This document shows positions 1 to 11,616 of a DNA stretch of 64,000 nucleotides, one piece after another (position 1 is the stretch's first letter; every line of letters starts with the position of its first letter). This stretch comes from Lepisosteus oculatus (Eukaryota; Chordata; Actinopteri; Semionotiformes; Lepisosteidae). The translations under genes were made by a program, and so were the position numbers. The notes beneath the pieces were generated by a model that worked only from the letters and a program-made list of their open reading frames with translations, was not told the origin of the DNA and did no database searches. Where the stretch lies: NCBI RefSeq assembly GCF_040954835.1, contig NC_090698.1, positions 6,632,501 to 6,696,500 of the forward strand, read 5' to 3'.

Positions 1-308
1 GCTACAATCCAAGACTGCATCCTGGAGTGTGTTGTAATGTTCATGATATCACTCAACATTCTGGAATGTGCCCCACTATTTCATAATCTACCCCTATATT
101 CAGAACGGGGCCCTGTGATCCTTATTCAAGAATATCCTGTCTTTTAGCACAATACTCTCCATACCTCTATATCTCAGACTGTACTCCAGTATCCCAGAAT
201 GTACCCCATTATCTCAGACTGCATCTTTACACACTTAACTGTCTCCTAAACTCCCAGACTGCACTTCAATACACCGAACAGCACTAGTGAAACCAGTCTG
301 TCCCCCAC

Positions 309-3300
309 CTGTCACAGTCCCCGAGGCTGAAGTCGCTACCCCTTTACGATTGTGGGCCTCACAGGAGAAACTGCTGGTCTTGTTGATGCCTGCGGAGAGG
401 GAGATCGAAAACAAGAGAGCGCGTGTCAGAGAGAGTGTGAGGAAACATTTGTAATCCAGTTCAGAGTAAATATTGGCCTTGAACAGTAATATCGTTTGTT
501 TCCTGTCTCATCTTTGACAATTGCTTCACTGTAGCCAAGCCTGAACGGCCATGAACCCGGTCTTAATACTGATACCGTGTGAGAGGAGTGGGGCGTTTCT
601 GTTGAGGGCTTAACCGCTAACTGTCGGAGAGAGACACTGCAGATGTCCGCCCAACTGTGTGTGATTCTACTTCACTGTATCAGTGTGTCTGTCTAAGAGA
701 GCCACTGTATATAGCTTGCATTGGTTCAGTGCCTGGTGCACCACAAATTTAAGTCTCAATGTGTCAGTAAATCAGTGTGTGTCAGTACCCAGTGTGTCAG
801 TAAATCAGTGTGTGTCAGTACCCAGTGTGTCAGTAAAGCAGTGTGTGTCAGTGCCCAGTGTGTCAGTATATCAGTGTGTGTCAGTGCCCAGTGTGTCAGT
901 AAATCAGTGTGTGTCAGTACCCAGTGTGTCAGTAAAGCAGTGTGTGTCAGTGCCCAGTGTGTCAGTATATCAGTGTGTGTCAGTGCCCAGTGTGTCAGTA
1001 AATCAGTGTGTGTCAGTGCCCAGTGTGTCAGTATATCAGTGTGTGTCAGTGCCCAGTGTGTCAGTAAATCAGTGTGTGTCAGTGCCCAGTGTGTCAGTAT
1101 ATCAGTGTGTGTCAGTGCCCAGTGTGTCAGTAAATCAGTGTGTGTCAGTGCCCAGTGTGTCAGTATATCAGTGTGTGTCAGTGCCCAGTGTGTCAGTAAA
1201 TCAGTGTGTGTCAGTGCCCAGTGTGTCAGTAAATCAGTGTGTGTCAGTGCCCAGTGAGTCAGTATATCAGTGTGTGTCAGTGCCCAGTGTGTCAGTAAAT
1301 CAGTGTGTGTCAGTGCCCAGTGTGTCAGTATATCAGTGTGTGTCAGTGCCCAGTGTGTCAGTAAATCAGTGTGTGTCAGTGCCCAGTGTGTCAGTAAATC
1401 AGTGTGTGTCAGTGCCCAGTGTGTCAGTATATCAGTGTGTGTCAGTGCCCAGTGTGTCAGTATATCAGTGTGTGTCAGTGCCCAGTGTGTCAGTAAATCA
1501 GTGTGTGTCAATGCCCAGTGTGTCAGTATATCAGTGTGTGTCAGTGCCCAGTGTGTCAGTAAATCAGTGTGTGTCAGTGCCCAGTGCGTCAGTATATCAG
1601 TGTGTGTCAGTGCCCAGTGTGTCAGTAAAGCAGTGTGTGTCAGTGCCCAGTGTGTCAGTAAATCAGTGTGTGTCAGTGCCCAGTGTGTCAGTATATCAGT
1701 GTGTGTCAGTGCCCAGTGTGTCAGTATATCAGTGTGTGTCAGTGCCCAGTGTGTCAGTAAAGCAGTGTGTGTCAGTGCCCAGTGTGTCAGTAAATCAGTG
1801 TGTGTCAGTGCCCAGTGTGTCAGTATATCAGTGTGTGTCAGTGCCCAGTGTGTCAGTAAAGCAGTGTGTGTCAGTGCCCAGTGTGTCAGTAAATCAGTGT
1901 GTGTCAGTGCCCAGTGTGTCAGTATATCAGTGTGTGTCAGTGCCCAGTGTGTCAGTAAATCAGTGTGTGTCAGTACCCAGTGTGTCAGTAAATCAGTGTG
2001 TGTCAGTGCCCAGTGTGTCAGTATATCAGTGTGTGTCAGTGCCCAGTGTGTCAGTAAATCAGTGTGTGTCAGTGCCCAGTGTGTCAGTAAATCAGTGTGT
2101 GTCAGTGCCCAGTGTGTCAGTAAATCAGTGTGTGTCAGTGCCCAGTGTGTCAGTATATCAGTGTGTGTCAGTGCCCAGTGTGTCAGTAAATCAGTGTGTG
2201 TCAGTGCCCAGTGTGTCAGTATATCAGTGTGTGTCAGTGCCCAGCTGGTCCAGGAGAGACCTGATGGCATAGGCTTGACCTCGTCATCCTGGTTTTATTC
2301 CCTGTCCCTGTTCCGGATTTTAACTGTTTGTTTAGTCTAGGATGGATTCCCCGGTTTTGGACTTTGGACTGCGCCCCGGATTCCCCCTTTTGGGCTTCCC
2401 TGAACTTGTTTGCCATCACCACGCCCCTCGAGCACCGGATCACCGTAGTCACGCCCCCCTGTCTGTCAACCCGTCCTGATCCTCATCGTCTCATCCCTGT
2501 TGTCCTTCTCCACTTACTTCCGGATTATACCGTCTGCATCGGGTCCTGAACTACGCTTCGCGGGAGCCTGGACCGGCTCCCGTTACAGCCCAGGGCACAG
2601 TGTGTCAGTGCCCGGTGCCACTACATCAGTGTGTGTCAGTGTGCTGACAGGACCAGTGGGGGAAGTGTGGGGTTTGGAAACAGCTGAGCTCTACAATCCT
2701 GCTTCTGCTTTTCTCTCCCTTCAGGGAAAGAAAATGTGTGACTGACCCGACACACACTCACTCAAGACCATGCACTAACACGCACACTCACATTCCCTCA
2801 CTAACACACGCATTCATATACACTCTATTGTCCTGCACTGTATTGTGCTGTACAGTACTGCTTTCCGTTGTTCTGTGCAATACATGTTGTGCTGAGTTGT
2901 ATCACATTGTACTGTGTTGACCTGAGCCAGGTTTTCCCCTGAGGTTAGCTCCGTGCAACGCAGACCTGGGCTGTAAACATATTTCAACACACTCGCCTTC
3001 CCCCAGGCGTTAGAATAACTCAGAGTGCCGAGACTGCCTGTTTCACATCCCCAGACATCCTGCTGTTTCTTTCACTTCTAACTTTGGCGCATAGCAAGTG
3101 GAAGGACTTCCAACAACCAGCTTGACACAGATGTGGGAACAGTGATCGGCCATGCAGGCTGGCAGTGAGGTTTCCACTGGACAGTGGCCTGGACTGGGCC
3201 AGCTGTTGCCACTGGCGGGCTCTGGGACTTGTGTTCGTTCTGCCTTGGTGTCTTTTCTGCACAAGGAATACTGTAATGTAGCACTGGCCTTGTAAGCTAC

Positions 3301-6300
3301 TGCTCTTCAAGAATGTATGAAAGGCACAACAACATGCCACCTTTTGGCCCAGCTAGCTTGTTTGATTACTAGTAGCTAATTAAGCCGAGCAATGTTTGAC
3401 ATCATCTTTGACAGCATAAATAGGTAACTTGTTCCATGCATCCGCAACCCTTTGTGTAAAGTGCCTCCTGTTCCCATGTCCACTGGGTTGATTTGTGTTA
3501 ATGGATTTGGGGATTTTCAGGACTCGTATCTGGTCCCCTGATTTATGAATTAACTGTTTAATACCGTGTTCATTTAAAATTATTCAACTAAAACGATTTA
3601 ACACAGACTAAACAAACAGCTAATTAATCATGCAGTTAAATTGGCTTCAGTGAATCTCTTGGCTGAGCAGTGCTGTGGCCGCTGCTCAGTGTGGCAAGTG
3701 ATGGGTGTATCTGGCAGGTGGGATCTGTCTTGTTCTCTCCTGAGTGGGTACAGGAGTCCATGCCTTTACCCAGGTCTTTAAAGCCTTTCTAGACAGAAGT
3801 GGTTTTAGCAAAACTTTCTGAAGAGTAACCACAATTAGGTATGAAGTAATACAGGATTTCCTTCAAAGTTCATACTGAAAGCATGACGTAAGAAAGCAAT
3901 TACAAAACATTCCACTTTCATTCATAGAATTCCCCTAAAGACTTTAACAGAAGCAACGTTTTTATTATTTATAATTCTGCAAAGCCCCAGTTCCATGGAA
4001 TGATGCCTTCAGGTCTGATCGCCATGCTGTATGCAAGGGGTTGCTGCTCTACAAGCAGCACTAAGAAAAACAACCAGAGTAATTCCTGGTCCGAACATGG
4101 ACGGTCATATTTGGACAGACAGAGGGAACAAAACAGTACAGGCATAGAATCAGGATTCAGACGGAAACCAGGAGAAACGTCTTTACACACAAAGTTGTTG
4201 GGGTGTTGAAGAAGACTCCTGCGAGCTATTAAAACTGAGCTCTTGAGATTCTTTAAGAAACAGCATGAGGGTGGTTTTTTTAAAGTCGTTAATCTGCTGG
4301 CAACCAAATGAACAAGAAAGGCTGAATGGTCTTCTTTTGTTTTGTGATCTTCCTGGTGTTTCTTGGTGGGCCTAAGTGTCTGCTCCAATTAGTTGCTAAC
4401 AGTTGCATGTCTTAAGCGAGGCTGTGGCTCCTGGAGACTCTCACTAAGCCAGAACACCACACATTCCTCCCCGGTGACTAACTGTGCTCCAGCCCTCAAG
4501 CCGTGACTGAGTTCTGTCCCTCCTTGACTCAGCCCGCAGCTTCTGCGACAGAGGGGGCTGACAGCTTTGATCTCCGGGCTGTTTACCCTCTTTGTCTGGA
4601 CGCCTGCACCCTGAGTCACCCCTGCAGTCTCGTGCCACCGTTTGAGTTAGAGAGGCAGAGGAAATACCTGATAGGCTCTGTGGTCTCGATTCAAATTCAA
4701 ATAACAACAGAGCCCCAGCCCCCTGCCTCCTCTCCAGCTGCTAACATTCCTGCCTCTTGAGTGGAATGACAGTGTCCTCCGATTTATTCATACCCCCCAA
4801 AGAAACCGGAACAAAATACAATCATTCAAGAGGATTTACAGATTGGATAATGTGCCTTGCTTAAAAAATGTTCTACTGGAATTATAATACAGCTACAGAG
4901 TCGTATTTGTCATAAAAAATTAATTGAATTCCAGAAAATGCAGGGGTCACGTTTATCCAGACCTCTAGAAATGTCTTTAAATGAAATCCAACACAAACAA
5001 ATCTACAATAACACTCTACTCTTTGGAAGTGCGGTGGGAGCCTTGGAGCTATATAAGAGCCTCAGAAGGCTTCCTGCTTCTCAGGGCTATAAAAGGAGGT
5101 AACATATGGAAGACATTCAGTACTATGCACACTACTCTTGGCATAATCCCTGCCAAGGAAGAATTTACAAACTGCTACCTACAGGGCTGTAAATAAATGT
5201 GAACCTTGTGTTTTCTGGGCTTAAATGAATTATGACAGATATGAATTTGCTCCATGCAAAGCTATTGAGATTACAGTATGATATTTTTAGTTTTTTTAAA
5301 CCAACTTCAAAAGATACGTAAGTCTTTCTGTTATACGGTGTGCTGTACTGACACACAATTATACTGATGTACTTGCACAGTAATGTATTAGCGCACTGCA
5401 CTACACAGTGACATACTGGCACACTGCCGTACTGACACAGTGATATACTGGCTCAGTCTCTACTGAGACAGTGATTTACTGGCACACTGCCATACTGACA
5501 CAGTGACATACTGGCACACCGATGCACCGACACAGTGATATACTGGTACACTGCTATACTGACACGGTGATATACTGGCACCCTGCTGTACTGCTGTACT
5601 GACACAGTGATATACTGCCACACTGATGCGCTCACACTGTGATATACTGGCACACTGCTGTACTGACACAGTGACATACTGGCACACTGCTGTACTGACA
5701 CAGTGACATACTGGCACACTGATGCACTCACACAGTGACATACTGGCACACTGCTGTACTGACACAGTGATATACTGGCACACTGATGCACTCACACAGT
5801 GACATACTGCCACACTGATGCACTCACACAGTGACATACTGGCACACTGCTGTACTGACACAGTGATATACTGCCACACTGATGCACTCACACAGTGACA
5901 TACTGGCACACTGCTGTACTGACCAGTGAGATACTGGCACACTGCTGTACTGACACAGTGATATACTGGCGCACTGATGCACTGACACAGTGATATACTG
6001 GTACACTGCTGCACTGACACAGTGACATACTGGCACACTGCTGTACTGACAGTGATATAGTGATATACTGATATACAGATAGCAGGATATGGAGGCCATC
6101 ATACCATCTGCTTGCCAGACTGAAAAACTGAAAAATATAAACATACACACTGAGGGAGAGAGTGAGACGGTACCTGAGAGAGTCAGTGTGGAGGGAGAGA
6201 GGGCGAGGGGCTGATCCAGTTTGTTGAGGGGCGCCCCATCCTGCAGCCAGATGACATGGACGGGCTCTGGGGGGCCATGGGCCCGACACACCAGGCTGAA

Positions 6301-9300
6301 ACTGTGATTGGCAGCCACTGTCTTGTCCTGGGGCTCCTCAGAGAAGTGAGGGAGGCCTGAAAGAGAATGAATGGGAGAAGAGTAAGAAAGAGGAGTGGAG
6401 GAGGGGAGGAAGAAGAGACCATTAAGAGAGGATCATTCAAATCAGAGTTCAGGTGATGGCTAGGTATGGTTCATTCTGACCTGATAGTTGGGCAGACAAA
6501 CCCACAAACAAAAAGAGAGACAGGCACACAGACACACAGAGACGTGGGTGAGAAACAAAGCTCAGTCCTGTCGTTTTTCAGGAAAGACGGACAGATTGCA
6601 GGACTTACCCTCCAACTCAATGTGACCCTCCAGGGAGACAGTGTCCTGCCCGCCTACAGTCACCACACAGCGATACACTCCCATATCAGATAGATGTACT
6701 TCTTCAATCCTGAGGAAGATGAGATTGGGTTAATATGCATATTCTGTTCTAAGAGAGAAGAGTTAATCCACACACTGCACTGGGAGAGAAGAGTTAATCC
6801 ACACACTGCACTGGGAGAGAAGAGTTAATCCACACACTCCACTGGGAGAGAAGAGTTAATCCACACACTGCACTGAGAGAGAAGAGTTAATCCACACACT
6901 CCACTGGGAGAGAAGAGTTAATCCACACACTGCACTGGGAGAGAAGAGTTAATCCACACACTCCACTGGGAGAGAAGAGTTAATCCACACACTGCACTGG
7001 GAGAGAAGAGTTAATCCAGTTAGATAGGCAGTTAGATAGGCAGTGACAGAGCTCACCACACCTTAGCATGCTCACAGCCAGCCAGCTGTCCTCGTTCATG
7101 GACATGTGCATCTGGTTGGTATCAGCGAGGTCCAGGGGCGTCCCGTCTCTCTGCCACACAATATCGGGGGGATCCTGCACCCCTTCTCCCTGCAGTTCAC
7201 AGCGCAGACTCACTGGCTTCCCCAGGGATGAGGTCACATTACCAGGGTCCTGCACAAACTGCAACCCTGCACACAAGAGCACAGCCAGTCAGACCAACCT
7301 AAAGACCCCGTCGGACACAGCAGCATGGAGAGGGCCGGAAAACAGACAGGACAGGGACATTCCGGGATTGTCACCTGGCTGGCAAGACCTACAAAACAGG
7401 AGTCATTTTACACCGTCATCTCTGTGTCTTCAGAGCTCCTGGAGAGGCCAGACAGCGGTGGAACTGGCAATGTCCACAGACAGGCACCTACAGCATGTGT
7501 GCTGGTGCACTTATGTGTGCTTGACTGAATGGTGTCTTGTACACAGTTTATTCTATTTAAATGTGATGTGATTTAGCTATTTAACAGGATGTTAAAGGTT
7601 TAGGATTGCAGCTAGTAGCAGGGCAAAGGTTAAAGAACTGGATTAGTGTAAGAAGCCAAGGACCCCATAACAAACTAATATACAGGCATCCGCATACAGT
7701 TATTTTTAAACATTCTCAGAATTGACTGAGACGCCATACACTTTTGTGGGTTCCCATAATATAGTTACACATCCTGGAAGCATTACAGGATGCCCACGAT
7801 AGCCTCTGTAAGCTAATGATCATGAACATGACCATCTTCCTCAGTCATATCAGAAAGTCATCTCTACTGCACCTCCCAGGAAAGAAACTGGAGCCCACAA
7901 GCAGTCTGATAAATGCTAAAGACAATGGCCTCTTCCTTCTCCAGCGGTTTTGCTGTTTTGCTGAGTGAACACACTGATAGTGAATGTCAGGTCAAGGTAA
8001 CAGACTCACATATGGATGTCTCTCCCTCTGTGCTTTGTGATAATGCAGCTGTGTGCTAGTGGAGATTGCTCAGGGTCAGTGTTGTGTGTTAATGCAGACT
8101 GCTTACTGTCAGTATTGTGTGTTAGAGGAGATTGCTCACTGTTGGCGTTGTGTGTTAATGAAGATTGCTCATTGTCTGGGTTGAGTGTTAATCAGATGTT
8201 CAGTGTCAGGGTTGTGCTGTGTGTAAATGCAGATGCTCGGTGTCAGTGTTGAAGTCTCTCTGGTGTTTCATACATGTAAACTGGTCTGCTATGGTGAGAA
8301 ATGTACAGGTTGTGGACTGTGTTGCAGAGTATTGCATCACCAGCACTGAGTGTAGGACTGTGTCCAACATCACTCCCACAGCACACTGCTGTATGCACAC
8401 TCTCCTCTCTCTCCCTCACTCCCTCTTCCACTTGCAGTCTCTTCCTATTCCACTGTCACTGATCCTCTTGTTCAATCCCTCATTCTTTCCCTTCTCATCC
8501 TTTCTTCTTCCCTTTTCACCACCCTTGCTCCCTGACTCTTGCTTGTCCCTTTTGCTATGGCCGTCTTGCGTCTCAGTGAAGTTTTCTCAGGCCCATCAGC
8601 AGCCCCCCTCCCTGCCTGGCCCTTCCTCTTTGTCTTGAATTAGACCCTGACCTCTCACCCTTCACCTCTATGGTCTGGGGTGCAGTTCTATCCCGTTGTC
8701 ATAGTGAAGAATGCCCCCAGAGTACCGACCTGACACACACTATCACACACACACTGACTCACATACGGACATACCCTGTGACAAATACTGACATGCACAC
8801 GCACAGTGACACACAAGGTCCTACACACACATACCAACACACTATCACACACCACTAACACACACACACACATACAAACACACTTTCACACACCACTAAC
8901 ACTGACACACAAGGTTATACACACACATACCAACACACTATCACACACCACTAACACACACTCACACTGACACACAAGGTTATACACACATACCAACACA
9001 CTGTCACACACCACGTACAGTATGTGTTAGTATTCTGTCCTTGTGGGGGATTATCTGCTCTCATTCTGTTTTCGTTTACTGCCATCTGCATTCAAGTGAA
9101 TGTTCACAAAGTATTTTAAAATAATACTTTTGGTGCTTTAAGACGGACAAAAAGCCATTTGGTTTATAAAAAAAACTTCACTGCCATTGAGAAAACATCA
9201 CAACATCGTATGCTTTTCAGGCGTTACTGACTTTGGGGTGTTTTAAAGACCCAGTGTCTTTATAAACAAGGGCAAAAACAGTTTTGTTTGCACAGTGGGT

Positions 9301-11616
9301 GCTGGCACGTTGTACGGAAGTGCCTCGTATCCCACATTTTACTAGACAGTTGTTGGACAGATACAGTATATACGGATTAGTTCTTATGGTTTCATTGAGC
9401 TAGACAGCAGAACCATCTAGTGATCCAATTCTGCTTTGTTTATGTTAAAGGTCTTATATACAAAGAGTCATAGTGACTTCAGTTTACAGTTAAAATCACC
9501 ATAACCCTTTCAGGGATTTCTTGTAAGGTGCATATATACACCTGTCATATTGCTGGGCATAGTACGCCTGTACTACACTGATGAGACCTTATAATAGGAA
9601 AAGAGCTGTTTTTGCACCTACCTCTGGCTTCTTACATGCAAAGCTGAATTAGAACTCTTTTTAGATGGTTCAGCTGTCCAATACTGTGAAAGAGTCAGAG
9701 CTATTTATTATTCAGATATTCCGCGGTTGATCCATTGATAAATACAATCATCAATTCAATGATCAATTCAATTCAATTTCATCAATTTCCCTACGGGATT
9801 AATAAAGTATTATCTATCTATCTATACACACATACTGTGTTACAACCTCAGAAGCTAGCTTCTTACACTAAAGGGAATCCCTTAAAGTGTCTCTCTCTCC
9901 TTCATCCATTTCGGTTTACAATCACATTCAGACCCACTGTAGGTGTTACAGAATGAATTGGTTCTGCCAAAACACCAAGCACACTTCCGCTCAAACGCAT
10001 TAGTACCACCCTGCCTCCCTCATCCTCCTCTGTCTCTCCCTGGCTCCAGCCTCTTTCCTGAGATAAGTCTGTGCACAGAGAATTCCTCCTCCAATCGGTC
10101 ATTCAAGGATTCAAGATCCTTTCCAAGTATCTCCTTCCTCGTCTAACTCTGCTCTCTTCTCTTCTTCTCTCATTCTCCAAGAGCTGGTTCCTCTTTCTTT
10201 TTCTTTGCCTAGCTCTTTTCCTTCTGCTTTCTCCCCTTTCTCATTCAGTTCTTTCTCTGACCCTTGACAATATTTTTCAACTTCAAATCACCTCTGATTC
10301 ATTCCTTCCATAACAAACCTCTCTTCTTCTCCTTCTCCCTCTCTTTCTGACTCATTCAAATTTTCAATTAATCAACCACCCACTCACAACGAGTTGCACT
10401 GATCTGGATTCTTATAGTGTATGTGAAGTGCTCTGACACATCCTAGTCGCAAGTCACGAGATTCTTATGTCCTCGTGGAGGAGTATAATGACACAGCCCC
10501 TGCACAGTGGTCTAGATTTCTACAGTACCTGTGAAGTACACTGCCACAGCTCTGGGCAGTGTATCAATGTCAGTGCTGTAGCAGTATTAGCAGTGGTGCT
10601 GTGTCAGTGCAGGTGTAGTATTAGCAGTGGTGCTGTGTCAGTGCTGTAGCTGTATCAGCAGTGGTACTGTGCCAGTGCTGTAGCAGTGTTAGCATTGGTG
10701 CTGTATCAGTGCAGGTGCAGTATTAGCAGTGGTGCTGTGTCAGTGCTGTAGCAGTATTAGCAGTGGTGCTGTAGCAGTATTAGCAGTGGTGCTGTAGCAG
10801 TATTAGCAGTGGTGCTGTGTCAGTGCAGGTGCAGTATTAGCAGTGGTGTTGTGTCAGTGCTGTAGCAGTATTAGCAGTGGTGCTGTAGCAGTATTAGCAG
10901 TGGTGCTGTGTCAGTGCAGGTGCAGTATTAGCAGTGGTGCTGTGTCAGTGCAGGTGCAGTATTAGCAGTGGTGCTGTGTCAGTGCAGGTGCAGTATTAGC
11001 AGTGGTGCTGTGTCAGTACAGGTGCAGTATTAGCAGTGGTGTTGTGTCAGTGCTGTAGCAGTATTAGCAGTGGTGCTGTAGCAGTATTAGCAGTGGTGCT
11101 GTGTCAGTGCAGGTGCAGTATTAGCAGTGGTGTTGTGTCAGTGCTGTAGCAGTATTAGCAGTGGTGCTGTAGCAGTATTAGCAGTGGTGCTGTGTCAGTG
11201 CTGTAGCAGTATTAGCAGTGGTGTTGTGTCAGTGCTGTAGCAGTATTAGCAGTGGTGCTGTGTCAGTGCAGGTGCAGTATTAGCAGTGGTGCTGTGTCAG
11301 TGCAGGTGCAGTATTAGCAGTGGTGCTGTGTCAGTGCAGGTGCAGTATTAGCAGTGGTGCTGTAGCAGTCTTAGCAGTGGTGCTGTGTCAGTGCAGGTGC
11401 AGTATTAGCAGTGGTGCTGTAGCAGTCTTAGCAGTGGTGCTGTGTCAGTGCAGGTGCAGTATTAGCAGTGTTGTCCTCCCAGTGTTATTTCACTTTCTCT
11501 GTACCTGTATTGTGTTGCGGTCACTCACCCTTCTGCGTTTCGGCGCCGCCCCGTGTCCACAGTGATGAGAGCACCAGCGCCAGAAGCACCGCGCCCCCGC
11601 ACAGATCCCGCAGCAT
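309..11616 (-). CDS. axl: AXL receptor tyrosine kinase, 5' exons (partial)
   Basis: Minus-strand coding exons at 11529-11616, 7062-7266, 6609-6709, 6174-6356 and 309-389. All have GT-AG borders and compatible phases, giving about 219 residues. Exon 1 encodes a signal peptide with hydrophobic core [12 protein letters not shown], then ETQKG. Exons 2 and 3 form Ig domain 1, with the first cysteine in VSLRCEL, tryptophan in IVWQRDG and the second cysteine in DMGVYRCVV. Exons 4 and 5 form Ig domain 2 ([14 protein letters not shown] and [11 protein letters not shown]). The latter motif and the GLPHFSEEP start match AXL better than TYRO3 or MERTK as I recall them. In the family this ectodomain binds GAS6 at the cell surface. 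The fibronectin, transmembrane and kinase exons lie beyond the left edge. Start chosen at 11616 because it begins the signal peptide. Every intron except the shortest (6357-6608) carries a tandem repeat. Seen: exons and motifs. Inferred: orthology. Confidence 0.9.
754..2243. repeat. 33-bp minisatellite, about 45 units, in axl intron
   Basis: Tandem copies of a 33-bp unit built around GTGTGTCAGTGCCCAGTG. Units differ mainly at one site (taaatc, tatatc or taaagc), which gives three unit types in a patterned order. Because 33 is divisible by 3 and the unit lacks stops in several frames, the array stays open on both strands for more than 500 codons. This is a repeat artefact and not a protein. 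It lies in the axl intron between the exons at 309-389 and 6174-6356. Confidence 0.95.
2244..2590. mobile_element. Probable LTR-like or other retroelement insertion in the minisatellite
   Basis: A 347-bp CpG-containing block unlike its surroundings. It interrupts the repeat array: 33-bp-type units end at 2243 and two degraded units resume at 2598-2645. Its composition, with a pyrimidine-rich start and an end in CTCCCGTTACAG, recalls fish Gypsy LTR or retroelement remnants. No terminal repeats or target-site duplication were proven. Family is uncertain. Confidence 0.4.
2598..3335. other. axl intron sequence: orphan repeat units and CA-rich DNA
   Basis: Two diverged GTGTGTCAGTG units (2598-2645) are followed by CA-rich sequence near 2745-2815 and GT/CT-rich low-complexity DNA. 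No exon or RNA gene was recognised. Confidence 0.5.
3340..3570 (+). repeat. Dispersed repeat family A, diverged copy
   Basis: It contains the order TAGTAGCTAATTAAG, then TAACTTGTTCCATGCATC, then GTGTAAAGTGCCTCCTGTTC. The same order recurs at 23420-23720, 28870-29285 and 44275-44545, all on the plus strand. I recognise the pattern as a common ray-finned-fish interspersed repeat but cannot name the family. Confidence 0.6.
3600..5330. other. axl intron, no feature recognised
   Basis: Mixed-composition intronic DNA with no convincing exon. It holds two TATA-like strings (near 5048 and at 5087-5096) with no gene attached. Confidence 0.4.
5345..6060. repeat. About 32-bp minisatellite in axl intron
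   Basis: About 22 imperfect units of the type ACTGACACAGTGATATACTGG plus CACACTGCTGT. Read on the opposite strand, the unit contains TGTGTCAGT, like the 33-bp array in the same intron. Variant units (gatgcactcac and gctgtactgac) alternate. The array ends about 110 bp from the splice donor of the Ig2 exon at 6174. Confidence 0.9.
6750..7018. repeat. 32-bp minisatellite between the two Ig1 exons of axl
   Basis: Eight near-identical units of about 32 bp (GAGAGAAGAGTTAATCCACA plus CACTGCACTGG). The only regular variation is TGCACT versus TCCACT. It fills most of the 352-bp intron between 6709 and 7062. Confidence 0.95.
7285..8730. other. axl intron 1 sequence with a degenerate ~36-bp repeat
   Basis: No coding exon was recognised. 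At 8035-8250 an imperfect ~36-bp repeat (GTGTGTTAATGCAGATTGCT-like) is seen. Pyrimidine-rich DNA follows at 8400-8640. Confidence 0.45.
8730..9025. repeat. CA-rich satellite
   Basis: Irregular repeats of ACACACATACCAACACAC, ATCACACACCACTAACAC and GACACACAAGGTTATAC. Simple CA-type low-complexity DNA in axl intron 1. Confidence 0.85.
9755..9825 (+). mobile_element. RTE-type LINE 3' tail
   Basis: TTTCCCTACGGGATTAATAA followed by AGTATTATC and tandem TATC is the characteristic end of RTE-clade LINEs (and SINEs using them) in fish. Only the 3' end is present. Confidence 0.6.
9830..10540. other. axl intron 1, pyrimidine-rich, no gene seen
   Basis: CT-rich plus-strand DNA (10010-10340) and otherwise ordinary sequence. 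No exon or RNA gene recognised. Confidence 0.4.
10545..11475. repeat. Compound minisatellite in axl intron 1
   Basis: Built from the blocks GCAGTATTAGCAGTGGTGCT, GTGTCAGTGCAGGT and GTGTCAGTGCTGTA in varying order, so that short (about 21 bp) and long (about 33 bp) units are interleaved. It ends about 50 bp from the splice donor of axl exon 1. Confidence 0.93.

Noticed and set aside
683-2340. Open frames up to 529 codons, on both strands, in the 33-bp array
   Set aside because: Unit length is a multiple of 3 and lacks stops; the peptide is a pure repeat on both strands and lies in an axl intron.
5087-5096. TATA box CTATAAAAGG, with a second TATA-like string near 5048
   Set aside because: Deep in an axl intron with no downstream exon on either strand.
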